A stretch of 64,000 nt of DNA from JAEUKA01 sp044228505. GTDB taxonomy: Bacteria > Myxococcota_A > Polyangia > Palsa-1104 > JAEUJZ01. Each line of letters opens with the position of its first letter. The first letter of the stretch is position 1. The position numbers were made by a program, and so were the translations under genes. Positions 24,806-34,012 of this stretch are shown one piece after another. The notes below the pieces were generated by a model, which saw only the letters and a list, made by a program, of their open reading frames with translations, was not told the DNA's origin and did no database searches. The stretch is from positions 1 through 64,000 of the forward strand of contig JBGAUT010000031.1 of the NCBI GenBank assembly GCA_044228505.1. The letters are read 5' to 3'.

Positions 24806-26197
24806 ATGCCGACCACCGCCGATGCCGCCACGTCCCCTGCTTGTCCTGTGGTGCCGCCGATTGCCCGAGGTGTACCACTCTTCGGCCAGGTTCCGTTTCT
24901 GTTGTGGCACAAGCTCGATCACCTGCTGACGCTGCAGAAGCAGTATGGAGATGTCTATCGGCTGGACTTGGGCATCACCAACCTGATTGCGCTCAACCAT
25001 CCGGAGCACGCGCAGCACGTACTGCGAGACAAAGCGAAGCTGTACGGCAAAGGAAACGCCCTGTGGGACGCCATCCGGGGACTGATCGGCAACGGTCTAC
25101 CGGCCAGTGAGGGAACCTTTTGGCTGCGTCAGCGACGCATGATTCAGCCTCACTTTCATCGTGACCGACTGGTGGCGATGGCCCATCTGATGGTCGATGC
25201 CATCGATGAAGAGCTTCGCGGCTGGGACAAGTACGCGATCACGGGAGAGCCGCTCGATCTGTTTCGCGAGATGACCCGCATCACGATGCGCGTGATTGTG
25301 CGGACGATGTTTGGTGCCAAGCTCGCGAGCGAGACCGCCGACCTGGTGGGTCGGGAGATGGGCTATGTCCTCGATTACTTACTGATGGGAATGATGGTCA
25401 AGCGGCTGCCAAGCTGGGTGCCCATTCCCGGTCGCCAGCGCTTTGCGGACTCGCTGCGGCGACTCGATGCGGTGCTGTTTGAACTCATCGCCAAGCGAAA
25501 ACAGCAGCAGGATCGGCAGGGCGGCGAGCTGCTCGACATGCTTCTCGATGCGGTCGATGCCGAGACCGGCCAGCGCATGACGGATCGCGAGCTACGCGAT
25601 GAAGCGATGGCAATGTTTCTGGCGGGCTATGAAACCACCTCGGCGACGTTGTCGTTTGCGTTTCATCACCTGGGGGAATCGCCTTCGGTCCAAAAACAGG
25701 TCGTGGCCGAGCTGGACTCCCAACTGGCAGGACGACGGCCCGAGTTCGCCGATCAAAGGCAGCTTCCCTTGACGCTGGCGGTGGTCCAGGAATCGCTACG
25801 TCTGCACGGTCCGGTGTATTGGGTTCTGCGCACCGCAGAGGAAGACGACGTCATCAGTGGCTACCAGATCCGCAAAGGCCAAGAGGTCGCGGTCATGTCC
25901 TACGTCATCCATCGTCATCCACAGCTTTGGAAGGAGCCGCTGCGCTTCGATCCGAGTCGATTCCTACCCGGTGCGCCGCCGCTTGCACATCCACTTCAAT
26001 TTATGCCGTTTGGGGTCGGGCAGCGAATCTGTGTCGGCAAGGAATTCGCGCTGATGGAGGGAGTCTTTATCTTGGCACAAATCCTATCGCACTATGACGT
26101 GGTTCCGGTCGCGGGCCGCAGCGCGAAGGTTCATGTCGGGACGACGCTCCGCCCACAAGATGGCGTGTGGGTGCGGATCAGGCGACGCGCTCGCTAG
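24806..26197 (+). CDS. Cytochrome P450 monooxygenase
   Basis: 463 residues, soluble, CYP102/CYP4-like in style. The Pro-rich N-terminus (ARGVPLFGQVPFLL) leads to WLRQRRMIQPHFHRD (helix C, heme propionate contact). Helix I carries LAGYETTS (about 273-280), with the acid-Thr oxygen-activation pair shifted to Glu-Thr. The ExxR motif is ESLR (about 331), PERF appears as DPSRFLP, and the heme loop is FGVGQRICVG (about 396-405) with the Cys ligand. ATG follows GGGAAGGAG. No ferredoxin or reductase gene is adjacent, so redox partners are elsewhere. Fatty-acid or terpenoid hydroxylation is common in this group, but the substrate is unknown. Confidence 0.93.
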   Translation: MPTTADAATSPACPVVPPIARGVPLFGQVPFLLWHKLDHLLTLQKQYGDVYRLDLGITNLIALNHPEHAQHVLRDKAKLYGKGNALWDAIRGLIGNGLPASEGTFWLRQRRMIQPHFHRDRLVAMAHLMVDAIDEELRGWDKYAITGEPLDLFREMTRITMRVIVRTMFGAKLASETADLVGREMGYVLDYLLMGMMVKRLPSWVPIPGRQRFADSLRRLDAVLFELIAKRKQQQDRQGGELLDMLLDAVDAETGQRMTDRELRDEAMAMFLAGYETTSATLSFAFHHLGESPSVQKQVVAELDSQLAGRRPEFADQRQLPLTLAVVQESLRLHGPVYWVLRTAEEDDVISGYQIRKGQEVAVMSYVIHRHPQLWKEPLRFDPSRFLPGAPPLAHPLQFMPFGVGQRICVGKEFALMEGVFILAQILSHYDVVPVAGRSAKVHVGTTLRPQDGVWVRIRRRAR

Positions 26198-26245
26198 GAG
26201 TGGCGGGCGGCGTTCCAAGAAACGGCCGGGGTTTGCTAACACGAA

Positions 26246-26803
26246 CTACAAACAGTTGATCATCAGGCGGTAGCGGGAGCAGGCGGTAGAGATGTCGACG
26301 TAGACGCTGTAGGGGCGGGGATAGCGGCAGTACTCGAAGCGCTCGGCCCACGATGCGCCGGTCATGAGGTCGGTGAAGCCGACGCCGTAGGAGCTCCAGA
26401 CATCGACCTTGTAGTCCCGACTGCGATTGAAATACGTCATCTTGAGAAAGGTGCCGGCCGGAACGTCAAACTTCTTCGGCACCACGTCCATCTTGCAGGT
26501 GTTGTCGACGTAGATATCGACGTTCTGGTAGGGCACAAAGGCCAAATCGGGCGGAGTGCTCAGGTCTCCCAGTGGCCGCAGATCAGCAGCCATCGAGAGA
26601 TCCACAAGCGCGCTCAGATCGGCGGGGCGACTGAGATCGAGGCCGGCCAGATCTCCGGTGCCGGTTGTCAGATCCTCGACCGAGCCGCTCAGGTCCGCCG
26701 GATCGGGCCCCCGAAGATCGGTACCACCGTCGCGACCGCCCGGCATTGCGCCGCCTTTGCTACAACCGAGTGCCAGCAAAAACAGGAGAGCCCATCTGCT
26801 CAT
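26246..26803 (-). CDS. Lipoprotein with Asp/Leu-rich linker
   Basis: 185 residues. A lipobox LALGC ends the signal peptide at residue 14. The next 75 residues are a low-complexity linker rich in DLS/ADL triplets, a style common in Myxococcota envelope proteins. The C-terminal domain (VDIYVDNTCKMDVVPKKFDVPAG onward, about 95-185) has four Cys and resembles no family I can name; it looks like a small beta-sandwich. It is presumably exposed outside the inner membrane. It lies 12 bp downstream of the radical SAM gene on the same strand and may be co-transcribed with it. Confidence 0.75.
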   Translation of the reverse strand: MSRWALLFLLALGCSKGGAMPGGRDGGTDLRGPDPADLSGSVEDLTTGTGDLAGLDLSRPADLSALVDLSMAADLRPLGDLSTPPDLAFVPYQNVDIYVDNTCKMDVVPKKFDVPAGTFLKMTYFNRSRDYKVDVWSSYGVGFTDLMTGASWAERFEYCRYPRPYSVYVDISTACSRYRLMINCL

Positions 26804-26815
26804 TTCGGCAGGGTA

Positions 26816-27910
26816 TCATGGGTCCGGGCGGCTGCTGTTTGATTCCCATTGCCGCGAGTGGGTGTCGATCTCTCCGCACATCCTGCCGCAGGCCGAAAGC
26901 CGACCAGCGGGTGCCGCTGGGCTCCAGCCGCGCACGACCAGCTCTTGGAAAAACGGGCCGTCGATGATCTCGTCAAAGCTGTGCTGGCGAAGATCGAGCG
27001 TCGCCAGTCCTTCGGGTAGCTCGGCGATGCGGGCGCGAATCTCCGCAGCCATCGGAGACGGCCACGAGTCGTAGATCTGCCCAAGCCAGCAGCACGGAAA
27101 GACATGGCCGGTGGCGCTTAGATAGATTTGCTGGTCGCGGACCGCCTTGCAGGCAATCTTGGTGGTGCCAAGGTAGTCGGAGTAGCTCTGGCCGCGATCC
27201 CGCAGGCTCGATAGGCTGACAAAGCCGCTGTTTTGGTAGTCGGGCTGCGTCGGTAGTTCTAGGTGATAGGCGATTCCGCCCTCGGCCTTGAGCACGGGAA
27301 AGCGCTCGACCGCTTGACCATCGACGAGGAAGCGCTGGGAACGCTTGACGTTGAACTTGGCAAAGCCAAGCTGGGTGGCGAGCGCTTCAGCCTCGGCGAC
27401 TTGGTGCTCGTTGTGACGAAAAACCAGATAGTCCCACTCGGCCCGTCCGCCCGCCGAAAGATAGGCCCGCACCGCGTCCATGACCCGCTCAAAGCTCGTC
27501 CGCCTTCGATAGATCTGATTGACCTCGCCGAGCCCATCGATGCTAAAGGTCACCGTGGTGACCAGCTTGGCCAGCGCCGACCAAAACGCCGCGTCGCGCC
27601 CGGAGCCGTTCGTTACCAGCTTCACCCGCAGCTTGGGATTTTCTCGCCGCAGGTACTCGCAGATCGGCAAGGTGTCGCGGGCGGTCAGGGCATCGCCGTA
27701 GTTGCCGCAGAACAAAAACTGCTTGAGCCGCCGCAGCAGAGACGGCGGAAACATGGTTTGGAAGTCGGAAAGGGTCAGCTCGGTGAGCGGTAGGTTGGGA
27801 TTTGGTTCGCCGCCGGCGCGAGTCCGAGGACACATCGGACAGGCCGCGTTACAGCGCGTCGTGAGCTCGACGTGAACGCGATAGACCTGACTGGCTGTGT
27901 AGATACGCAT
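26816..27910 (-). CDS. Radical SAM protein with SPASM-like C-terminal domain
   Basis: 364 residues. The CxxxCxxC radical-SAM motif reads CNAACPMC at about residues 20-27 and ligates the 4Fe-4S cluster that cleaves S-adenosylmethionine. The partial barrel follows (FLFCGNYGDALTARD with the GGE-equivalent, KLVTNGSGRD, VTFSIDGLGEVNQIYRR). The C-terminal part contains a Cys cluster (ACKAV, FPCCWLG, SACGRMCGEI) fitting a SPASM/twitch auxiliary iron-sulfur site. Substrate could be a peptide, sugar or nucleotide. ATG at 27910 chosen over 27925. The divergent GT2 gene suggests a shared role in surface glycan or peptide modification, which is inference only. Confidence 0.87.
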   Translation of the reverse strand: MRIYTASQVYRVHVELTTRCNAACPMCPRTRAGGEPNPNLPLTELTLSDFQTMFPPSLLRRLKQFLFCGNYGDALTARDTLPICEYLRRENPKLRVKLVTNGSGRDAAFWSALAKLVTTVTFSIDGLGEVNQIYRRRTSFERVMDAVRAYLSAGGRAEWDYLVFRHNEHQVAEAEALATQLGFAKFNVKRSQRFLVDGQAVERFPVLKAEGGIAYHLELPTQPDYQNSGFVSLSSLRDRGQSYSDYLGTTKIACKAVRDQQIYLSATGHVFPCCWLGQIYDSWPSPMAAEIRARIAELPEGLATLDLRQHSFDEIIDGPFFQELVVRGWSPAAPAGRLSACGRMCGEIDTHSRQWESNSSRPDP

Positions 27911-27981
27911 CCCAACCCTTGCCAATGCTGAGCGTAGCCGGTTTCGGCAAGCAAAGTGGCCAGTTACCGGCTCGTTTTCTC

Positions 27982-28848
27982 ATGGACGGCGAACGCGGGT
28001 CGCGATACATCGCTGCTGTGCGGGCGGCACATAGCTTTTCGATCTTTTTCCCCATGTACAACGAGCGGGACAACATCGCGGCGACGCTCCGGCAGACCCT
28101 CGATGTGGTTCCCAAGCTCGGGTTTTCTGAATACGAGATCCTGGTTGTCGACGACGGCAGCAAGGATGGCTCGGCGGAGGTGGTGCGGCGCTTTATGCGA
28201 GACAACCCCTGCGTGCGGCTGGTGCAGCATCCCCATAACCTCGGCTATGGCGCGGCGCTGCGAACCGGTTTTCAGTCTGCGCGCTCTGACTTGGTCTTCT
28301 ATACGGACAGCGACCTCCCGGTCGATCTGTCGGTGGTAAAAGACGCGCTGCCGCAGGCGCTAGAGACGGACCTTCTGATTGGGTACCGTCGCAAGCGCTT
28401 TGATACTCCACGGCGCGCCCTGTTTTCACGGGTCTATAACCTGCTGGTGCGGACGCTGTTTGGGGTGCGGGTGAGGGACGTAAACTTTTCGTTCAAGTTC
28501 GTCCATCGGCGGGTGCTCGATGCGATTCAGCTCACCGCCAGTTCGGTGTTTATCGATGGTCAGCTGCTTGCGGAAGCGCACCGGCTGGGCTTTCAAATCG
28601 GCGAGGTGCCGATTGACTATCACCCTCGGGTGATTGGCTCGTCGAGCTTTAACTCGCTGCAAGCGGCCTGGGTCACGCTGGTCGAGATTTGGAAGCATCG
28701 CTTTTCGCCACAATCCCTGCCAGCCATCGCGCCGCCGGCCGTCGAGTCAGCCCCGCCAGCGGTCGATTCTCCGATTGAACCCTCCCCTGAGCTGTTTACC
28801 CACATGTCGAGCGTTCGATCGAACCCGTCGCTGCCGCGCACTGGTTGA
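27982..28848 (+). CDS. Family 2 glycosyltransferase, dolichyl-phosphate-mannose-synthase-like
   Basis: About 288 residues, GT-A fold. FSIFFPMYNERDNIAATL opens the nucleotide-sugar domain, EILVVDDGSKDGS carries the first DxD-like pair, and VFYTDSDLPVDLSVV the metal-binding DSD. SFKFVHRRVLDAI and VPIDYHPRVIGSSSF complete the DPM1/GtrB-like core. A Pro/Ser-rich C-terminal tail of about 40 residues replaces membrane helices. Such enzymes load a sugar on a polyprenyl phosphate. ATG 27982 leaves room for two promoters between this gene and the divergent radical SAM gene (start 27910). ATG 27925 in the same frame is possible but would put the starts 14 bp apart. Confidence 0.85.
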   Translation: MDGERGSRYIAAVRAAHSFSIFFPMYNERDNIAATLRQTLDVVPKLGFSEYEILVVDDGSKDGSAEVVRRFMRDNPCVRLVQHPHNLGYGAALRTGFQSARSDLVFYTDSDLPVDLSVVKDALPQALETDLLIGYRRKRFDTPRRALFSRVYNLLVRTLFGVRVRDVNFSFKFVHRRVLDAIQLTASSVFIDGQLLAEAHRLGFQIGEVPIDYHPRVIGSSSFNSLQAAWVTLVEIWKHRFSPQSLPAIAPPAVESAPPAVDSPIEPSPELFTHMSSVRSNPSLPRTG

Positions 28849-28880
28849 AAGTAGCCAGGAGTCTCGTCGACAATAACGGG

Positions 28881-30188
28881 ATGATTCCTGTTCGTCCCGA
28901 CTTTCTCTATAAGACCCCGGGTAGGGTGGCATTGGTCTTGGCTGGTGGTGCCGCACGTGGCGCGTACGAGGTGGGCGTGGTCCAGCACATCGTCGAAGAA
29001 GTGGCTCGCGATCTAGGTCGTGACGTGCCGCTCGACATCATCTGTGGCACCTCGGTGGGGGCCATCAATGGCTGCGGGCTGGCGGCATTTGCCGATGCGC
29101 CCCGCAGTCGAGCCCGGCGCCTGGTGTCGCAGTGGCAGTCACTCAAGATGGATGACGTGGTGCGACTCAGACCAATGCACCTGGCGCGGTTTATGCGCAG
29201 CCTGCTCGCCCGCGCCCCACTCGCTTCCGAAATCTCCGAGGATCGCTACGGCGGGCTGATCGAGCCATCGGGCATGGAGTCGATCATCCGCAACGCGATT
29301 CCGTTTGAGCGAATCACCGAGCACTTGCAATCAGGGCTGTTGCAGGCCGTGACGGCCTCGGCCACGCACATCGCGACCGGCAACACGGTGGTGTTTATCT
29401 CGCGATCGAGCCACGGCGTGCCGCGCTGGTCCCGCGACCCCAAGGTGGTGCCGCGCAAGGTGTCGGGGCTGCGGATGCAACATGCGCTGGCGTCGGCCGC
29501 CATTCCGCTGGTCTTTCCATCCGTGCGGATCGACGGCGAGTTCTACTGCGACGGCGGCCTTCGTCAAAACGTCCCACTGTCTCCGGCCCGGCACCTGGGT
29601 GCCAACGGAATGATCGTGGTCAGCCCGCGCTACGTGGGGGAAATTCAGAAGATCCCGGAGCGACCCAATCCAGCGGCGAAGATGCCGAGCCCGCTGTTTT
29701 TGGTGGGCAAAGCGCTCAATGCGCTGCTGCTCGATCGAGTCGAAAATGACATCGAACGACTCCAGCGCATCAACCAGATCCTGCTCGCTGGACAGAGCCA
29801 GTTCGGTGAAGAGTTTCTGCCGAAGTTAAACCAGGCGATGGGCTACCACAACAAGACCGAGGGCATGAAACCGCTGTCGGCGCTGCTCGTGCGAGCCTCG
29901 GACAACATCGGACGGATGGCGGTCGACTATGTCTGTTCCCCCACGTTCGCCAAGCGCACGCCCGGAGCACTGGGTCGACTGTCGCGGATCATCTGCGAGA
30001 TGGATGCGGAAGACGAAAGCGACCTGCTTTCCTATCTGCTGTTCGACGGTGAGTTTGCCATGCAGCTGATCGAGCTGGGCCGCCGCGATGCCAAAGCGGT
30101 TCATCAGGACTTTCTGCGCTTCTTTACCAGCCTGCCCGCGGACCTGAATCCGGCGATCTATCCGCCGGCCCCGGAAAACAAGCACTAG
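28881..30188 (+). CDS. Patatin-like phospholipase
   Basis: 435 residues. The oxyanion hole LVLAGGAARGAYEVG is at about residue 18. The serine elbow GTSVGAI (GxSxG, about 54) and the partner Asp in DGGLRQNVP (about 218) form the Ser-Asp dyad of patatin-family acyl hydrolases. A C-terminal region of about 150 residues beyond the core has no identified domain. ATG 28881 lies 10 residues before the core; an in-frame TTG at 28845 would overlap the GT2 stop. No signal peptide, so intracellular lipid turnover or secretion by another route is possible. The 3' end overlaps the convergent gene by 4 bp. Confidence 0.88.
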   Translation: MIPVRPDFLYKTPGRVALVLAGGAARGAYEVGVVQHIVEEVARDLGRDVPLDIICGTSVGAINGCGLAAFADAPRSRARRLVSQWQSLKMDDVVRLRPMHLARFMRSLLARAPLASEISEDRYGGLIEPSGMESIIRNAIPFERITEHLQSGLLQAVTASATHIATGNTVVFISRSSHGVPRWSRDPKVVPRKVSGLRMQHALASAAIPLVFPSVRIDGEFYCDGGLRQNVPLSPARHLGANGMIVVSPRYVGEIQKIPERPNPAAKMPSPLFLVGKALNALLLDRVENDIERLQRINQILLAGQSQFGEEFLPKLNQAMGYHNKTEGMKPLSALLVRASDNIGRMAVDYVCSPTFAKRTPGALGRLSRIICEMDAEDESDLLSYLLFDGEFAMQLIELGRRDAKAVHQDFLRFFTSLPADLNPAIYPPAPENKH

Positions 30189-31591
30189 CCAATCGGGCCA
30201 ATGCAGGAGCTGATCTCGAAGATCAGGTACTCCAGCACTTGCTCCTGCGCGATGAGCTTGGTCTTTGGGCAGTAGACGGGGAACAGTCCGCTCTCGTTGT
30301 GTTCGCGAGTGTGGTAGGTCGCGTAGAGCACCTTGCCGCAGGCATTCTGCGCCGGATAGTCGAAGGTCACGGTGACCGGGCGGCGCTCTCCCTTGATGGT
30401 CCCCCACAGCCAGGTGGTGGAGGGATACTTGGTCTGATCCGGCGAGGTCTTTTGCATCAGCACCCACGAACCCACGTCATCGACAATCTTGACCTTTCCG
30501 CCCGGTGAAGGATCGGGAAGCATCGCCATCCAGGCCGCGAGGTTGCGTCCGCCTTGGTGTCCTTGTTCGATCTCGGCCCACAGCGGGTTCACACTGCCGG
30601 TTCTGCCCAGTCCGGTCGCCGAAAACCGCCCGTGCGGGGTGAGGTCGGTACACGGCTTGTTGTCGTTAAAACAGATGTACGGCGCAAACTCGGGAGGCTG
30701 ACCGACAAAGTCATAGGACCAGTCGGTGACGTACATGCGACCGCCCGCCGCGACATAGTCGACCAGGTTCTTTTTGACTTTGGGATCGGTGAGCAGCGTC
30801 GCCGAGTTGGTGTCATCGCTGCAGTTTAGGAAGATGAGGTTGTACTGCTTCATCTTCTTAAGGTCAGTGAGAAGCTCGCGCACACTCACGGCTCCCGGCG
30901 CGCCATCACCATCGGCACGGTTGTTATAGAGGTGCACCGCGCCCCCTCCGGTCGGAGCGGTGAACTCGCGATCCGACAGGCCGACTCCGCGCAGCACACA
31001 CTCGATGGCATCCCAGTTGCCGACTGCCACGGCCATGCGCGGGATTCCGCCTTCATTTTGCGCCTTGGGCAAGCGAGCGTCCTCTGCGGACAGAGCCTGA
31101 CGCTCACACTTTTCGACCTTGATGCGGGTCATCTTGCGCCAGCGACCCTTCTGAATCACGATCGGAGTGCCGTCGGTGACAGGAACTCGGCGCAGCTCGA
31201 ACGTGCCGTCGATTCCGGTGATGGTCTGGGTGACTGGAACGCCGCCGACCGGGCTGTTACAGACCTCGCAGCTGACCTCGCCGGGGAACTCTTCCGGAGT
31301 GCCACTCGAAGGAACGTAGACGATGGCCTCGCGGATGGGATCGATGCCATTGGGAGCGGTGACTTTGCCGTAGACCACGGTGTCACTGCCGGTCGGTGGA
31401 CACTCCGCAATCTTGCAGCCGAGCCCTACGCAGGGCGGCTTGCCCATCGACATATCGATAGCAACCGTTGGGCCAGGATCGTTTTCGTAGGAACGCCCGG
31501 TGCGCTCCTCCGCACAGGTCGCTTGGAACAGAAAGGTCCAGGCCAGGACCGACGGCAGCGCGGAACAGACACGCTTCACAAGAGGACTCAT
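30185..31591 (-). CDS. Secreted protein with carboxypeptidase-regulatory-like domain and ThuA/GATase-like domain
   Basis: 468 residues with an N-terminal signal (hydrophobic stretch to about 27). Residues about 60-150 (VVYGKVTAPNGIDPIREAIVYVP...TGIDGTFELRRVPV) match the carboxypeptidase regulatory-like fold, a surface beta-sandwich, with an inserted CEVC pair. From about 170 a Rossmann-like region (MAVAVGNWDAIECVLRGVGL, LIFLNCSDD, LVDYVAAGGRMYVTDWSYDFV) resembles ThuA or glutamine-amidotransferase-like domains of secreted myxobacterial proteins. The C-terminal third (CGKVLYATYHTREHNE) is consistent with that. Function unknown; probably envelope-associated. Confidence 0.7.
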   Translation of the reverse strand: MSPLVKRVCSALPSVLAWTFLFQATCAEERTGRSYENDPGPTVAIDMSMGKPPCVGLGCKIAECPPTGSDTVVYGKVTAPNGIDPIREAIVYVPSSGTPEEFPGEVSCEVCNSPVGGVPVTQTITGIDGTFELRRVPVTDGTPIVIQKGRWRKMTRIKVEKCERQALSAEDARLPKAQNEGGIPRMAVAVGNWDAIECVLRGVGLSDREFTAPTGGGAVHLYNNRADGDGAPGAVSVRELLTDLKKMKQYNLIFLNCSDDTNSATLLTDPKVKKNLVDYVAAGGRMYVTDWSYDFVGQPPEFAPYICFNDNKPCTDLTPHGRFSATGLGRTGSVNPLWAEIEQGHQGGRNLAAWMAMLPDPSPGGKVKIVDDVGSWVLMQKTSPDQTKYPSTTWLWGTIKGERRPVTVTFDYPAQNACGKVLYATYHTREHNESGLFPVYCPKTKLIAQEQVLEYLIFEISSCIGPIG

Positions 31592-31804
31592 GGTCGCCTC
31601 CGCAACGAAACAGGATGAAGAAGGAATCGCACGTTCAACACCAGCAAGGCGGCGAACGTACCGCGTGACTGAATGCCGAGCAAGCGCCGGATGGAACCGT
31701 CCGTGAATTGTCCGATCAGCGCCTAACAGAACGTGGCAGGGAAGCTCGGAAGGAGGGAGGAAGACCAGGACCGCAGCAGCCTGGGAGTACGGAGGACTGA
31801 CGAC
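31592..31804. other. Intergenic, 213 bp
   Basis: No coding frame with plausible composition. It holds the upstream region of the gene ending at 31591, including GGAGGCGACC as a possible ribosome-binding site, and the downstream part of the lipoprotein gene at 31805. No terminator hairpin with a T-tract was found. Confidence 0.5.
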
Positions 31805-32422
31805 TTACCGCCCCACGGTACGGCCTGGCAGCGTCTTTACGCGAGTCTGATGATCTTCCACATCGCGCCCTCGGATGAGCAGGTAGGGACGCCGATCGTA
31901 GTGGACGGTCCAGCTTTTGCCGTCGTAACGAATGGTACGCGTGGCATCGCCCTGGAGAAAGTAGCGGTCCCCGCCGCCCGGCGTCTTCCCCCCAGAAGGT
32001 GGAGCTGCGAAACGCCCGCTTCGTTCCCCTTCCGCGACGTCCTCCCAACCACCATCACCATCAGGAGCAAACACGAGCACGCTCCGATTGTCGCCAGGAA
32101 CGAAGCTGATGGCGAGACCCCCCTCACTAGAACCGACCGTGGCACCGGGAGTATGCCGAGGGACGCGTAGCTCTTCCACGCGGCGACCTCGAAAGAAGCG
32201 GATGGTGCCCCCGGCGGTGATGTGGGCCGTCTCATCTGTGGTGTCACGGCGCAGGCAGAACTCATCGGACACGAAGTACTGCAATAGCGACCGATCGTGT
32301 GAGCCCAGACTGTAACGATCCACGATCCGATCGGTGTAGGGCATGTAGGACGTACACGCCGCGATCAACAGCAAGGGAAGGAAGGCGATCCGGTTGATAG
32401 AGAGGCCGAGTTTGTGTCGCAT
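31805..32422 (-). CDS. Lipoprotein of unknown function
   Basis: 205 residues from ATG 32422. The signal peptide ends in the lipobox LIAAC (about 18-22), followed by TSYMPYTDRIVDRYSLGSHD. The body is beta-rich and charged, with a FVSDEFCLRRDT segment and two clusters of Gly/Arg/Asp residues. No family is recognised. A longer in-frame start would add a Leu/Pro/Phe/Arg run encoded by the GGAAGC hexanucleotide repeat just upstream, which is not credible as a signal peptide. Confidence 0.6.
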   Translation of the reverse strand: MRHKLGLSINRIAFLPLLLIAACTSYMPYTDRIVDRYSLGSHDRSLLQYFVSDEFCLRRDTTDETAHITAGGTIRFFRGRRVEELRVPRHTPGATVGSSEGGLAISFVPGDNRSVLVFAPDGDGGWEDVAEGERSGRFAAPPSGGKTPGGGDRYFLQGDATRTIRYDGKSWTVHYDRRPYLLIRGRDVEDHQTRVKTLPGRTVGR

Positions 32423-32498
32423 GAGGCCAGAAACGCCCCAGTCGCCCGCAGGTTCTACTGGCGCGCAAATCTGTTGTGACTGTACGCGATCGATGAAA

Positions 32499-32541
32499 CG
32501 GAAGCGGAACGGAAGCGGAAGCGGAAGCGGAAGCGGAAGCC
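32499..32541 (+). repeat. GGAAGC hexanucleotide microsatellite
   Basis: About seven tandem copies of GGAAGC, with one irregular unit, in the 162-bp gap upstream of the lipoprotein gene and downstream of the Cys-rich lipoprotein gene. Simple repeats of this length are prone to copy-number change and here would alter the promoter spacing of the lipoprotein gene. Confidence 0.9.
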
Positions 32542-32584
32542 GAACAGAGGCGCTGCACACACAGGAGCCTCCCTTCGGCTACAT

Positions 32585-33919
32585 CTACTCCAAGCAGGCG
32601 CAGCAGCGAGACGGCATGGTGCTGCCGGGAAACGCACAGTAGCCACCGGTCTTCTTCGCGGCCACGCACGCCGATTGGCAGTCTCCCTTGGCTGTGCAGC
32701 CTTCACAGCCCGAGGGCTGACAGCCGCAACACGAGCTACCCATCGTACTTCCTGGGAATGAGCAGATGCCAGCCCCGCCAAGCCCCGCACTGATGCACGC
32801 CGCCGAGCAAGACAGACCCGACGAAACGCAGGCGGTACAGCCGCCACCCGATGGGGTACTGGTCGATGGAAAGGCGGCAGCAATCCGATTCTTGTTCCAC
32901 TCCCGAACCGAAGCTCCGCCAAACCAGACGGCGCGGACCGCCGCCCCATCCAGCTCTAACGCCGGAGTCACTTGTCCATACTTGTCGTACGCGGCTCCGC
33001 TTGTTCCAAACAGCTTGCCCCGATCGACCCAGCACACCCCATCTGGGCTGGTTGCGAAATAGGTTCCGTCGCCTCCCTCCCGAAGCATCACATAGACATT
33101 CCCAACCAACTTGACATCCACCGCTCCGGCATCTTGGAAGATCGGATTTTGCGGCGCACGCGTAAAGGTCACACCATCTGTCGAGGTAGCCAGACCAACA
33201 TGGCGACGACCTTTGGCGGTTCCGTCGTACCACATGCGATAGATCCCGCCTTCATACAGGACCGCAGGACGGCCTACTTTTTCTTCATCCCAGCTACCTG
33301 CTGGACCCTTTCCCAAGACTCGCTGCACTTTGGAAAATCCGGTCAGCTTGGGAGACTCTGCAAGCCAAATCTCGTCGTTTTCAGCGACGGGAGCATCAGT
33401 ATAGTACATTCGCCAGGTGTCCCCGATGCGAACCACACTCGGATCGTTGACATGGTTCGAGGTTCCCACGTCCAACACCGCAGCAGGAGCCGCATCACTT
33501 GGCCACTTCCGCCACTGCATTCCGTCTTTGGACCAAGCCACAAAAATCCGGTCGTGTCCGTCGGAACCTTGTCCTCCGTACCACATCACGCGCACCCCAG
33601 CAAAGTCATGCAGATCGGGGGCGTAGACATTGTCCGCTCCCTGCGCCGCAGCGGTTGCGGTCGGCACCAAGATCGGATTGTAGGAATACAGAGAAAACGT
33701 CGCGGGCCAGCCCACCGGAAGGGCAGGATCGCAGCCCACCATCGCATCGCGACTCGATAGGTCAGAGACTGCCGCATCAAACTTTGGCGGCTCGCTCACC
33801 GACGCGTCAACCAGTGGCGGATCACGCACCGGACTGCCTCCTTGGGAGCAGGAAGACAGCATCAGTAGTAGCGAAAGGGAAATGGATCGAGGTGAAATGG
33901 CACAGAGTAGCTGGCCCAT
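32585..33919 (-). CDS. Lipoprotein with glycosidase-like beta-propeller and two Cys-rich C-terminal modules
   Basis: 444 residues. The lipobox LSSC ends the signal (about 21-24), followed by an Asp/Ser-rich linker. Residues about 80-355 contain repeated blades such as VMWYGGQGSDGHDRIFVAWS, WRMYYTDAP and YRMWYDGTAKGRRHVGLATS. This is the five-bladed propeller pattern of GH43/GH130-like carbohydrate-active proteins, but catalytic carboxylates cannot be assigned. The last 85 residues are two copies of a Cys-rich module: GCTACVSSGLSCSAAC...FPGSTMGSSCCGC and GCEGCTAKGDCQSAC...FPGSTMPSRCCAC. These are likely disulfide-bonded surface-binding modules. Confidence 0.75.
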   Translation of the reverse strand: MGQLLCAISPRSISLSLLLMLSSCSQGGSPVRDPPLVDASVSEPPKFDAAVSDLSSRDAMVGCDPALPVGWPATFSLYSYNPILVPTATAAAQGADNVYAPDLHDFAGVRVMWYGGQGSDGHDRIFVAWSKDGMQWRKWPSDAAPAAVLDVGTSNHVNDPSVVRIGDTWRMYYTDAPVAENDEIWLAESPKLTGFSKVQRVLGKGPAGSWDEEKVGRPAVLYEGGIYRMWYDGTAKGRRHVGLATSTDGVTFTRAPQNPIFQDAGAVDVKLVGNVYVMLREGGDGTYFATSPDGVCWVDRGKLFGTSGAAYDKYGQVTPALELDGAAVRAVWFGGASVREWNKNRIAAAFPSTSTPSGGGCTACVSSGLSCSAACISAGLGGAGICSFPGSTMGSSCCGCQPSGCEGCTAKGDCQSACVAAKKTGGYCAFPGSTMPSRCCACLE

Positions 33920-34012
33920 CGGAACTCCTGTACGGAAGGCGCGGAAGTTCTTAGCACATCTTGCGATGGGTTTCGCTATCCGCTACGCGCCTTTCGCGAT
34001 ACATAGCTTGGA

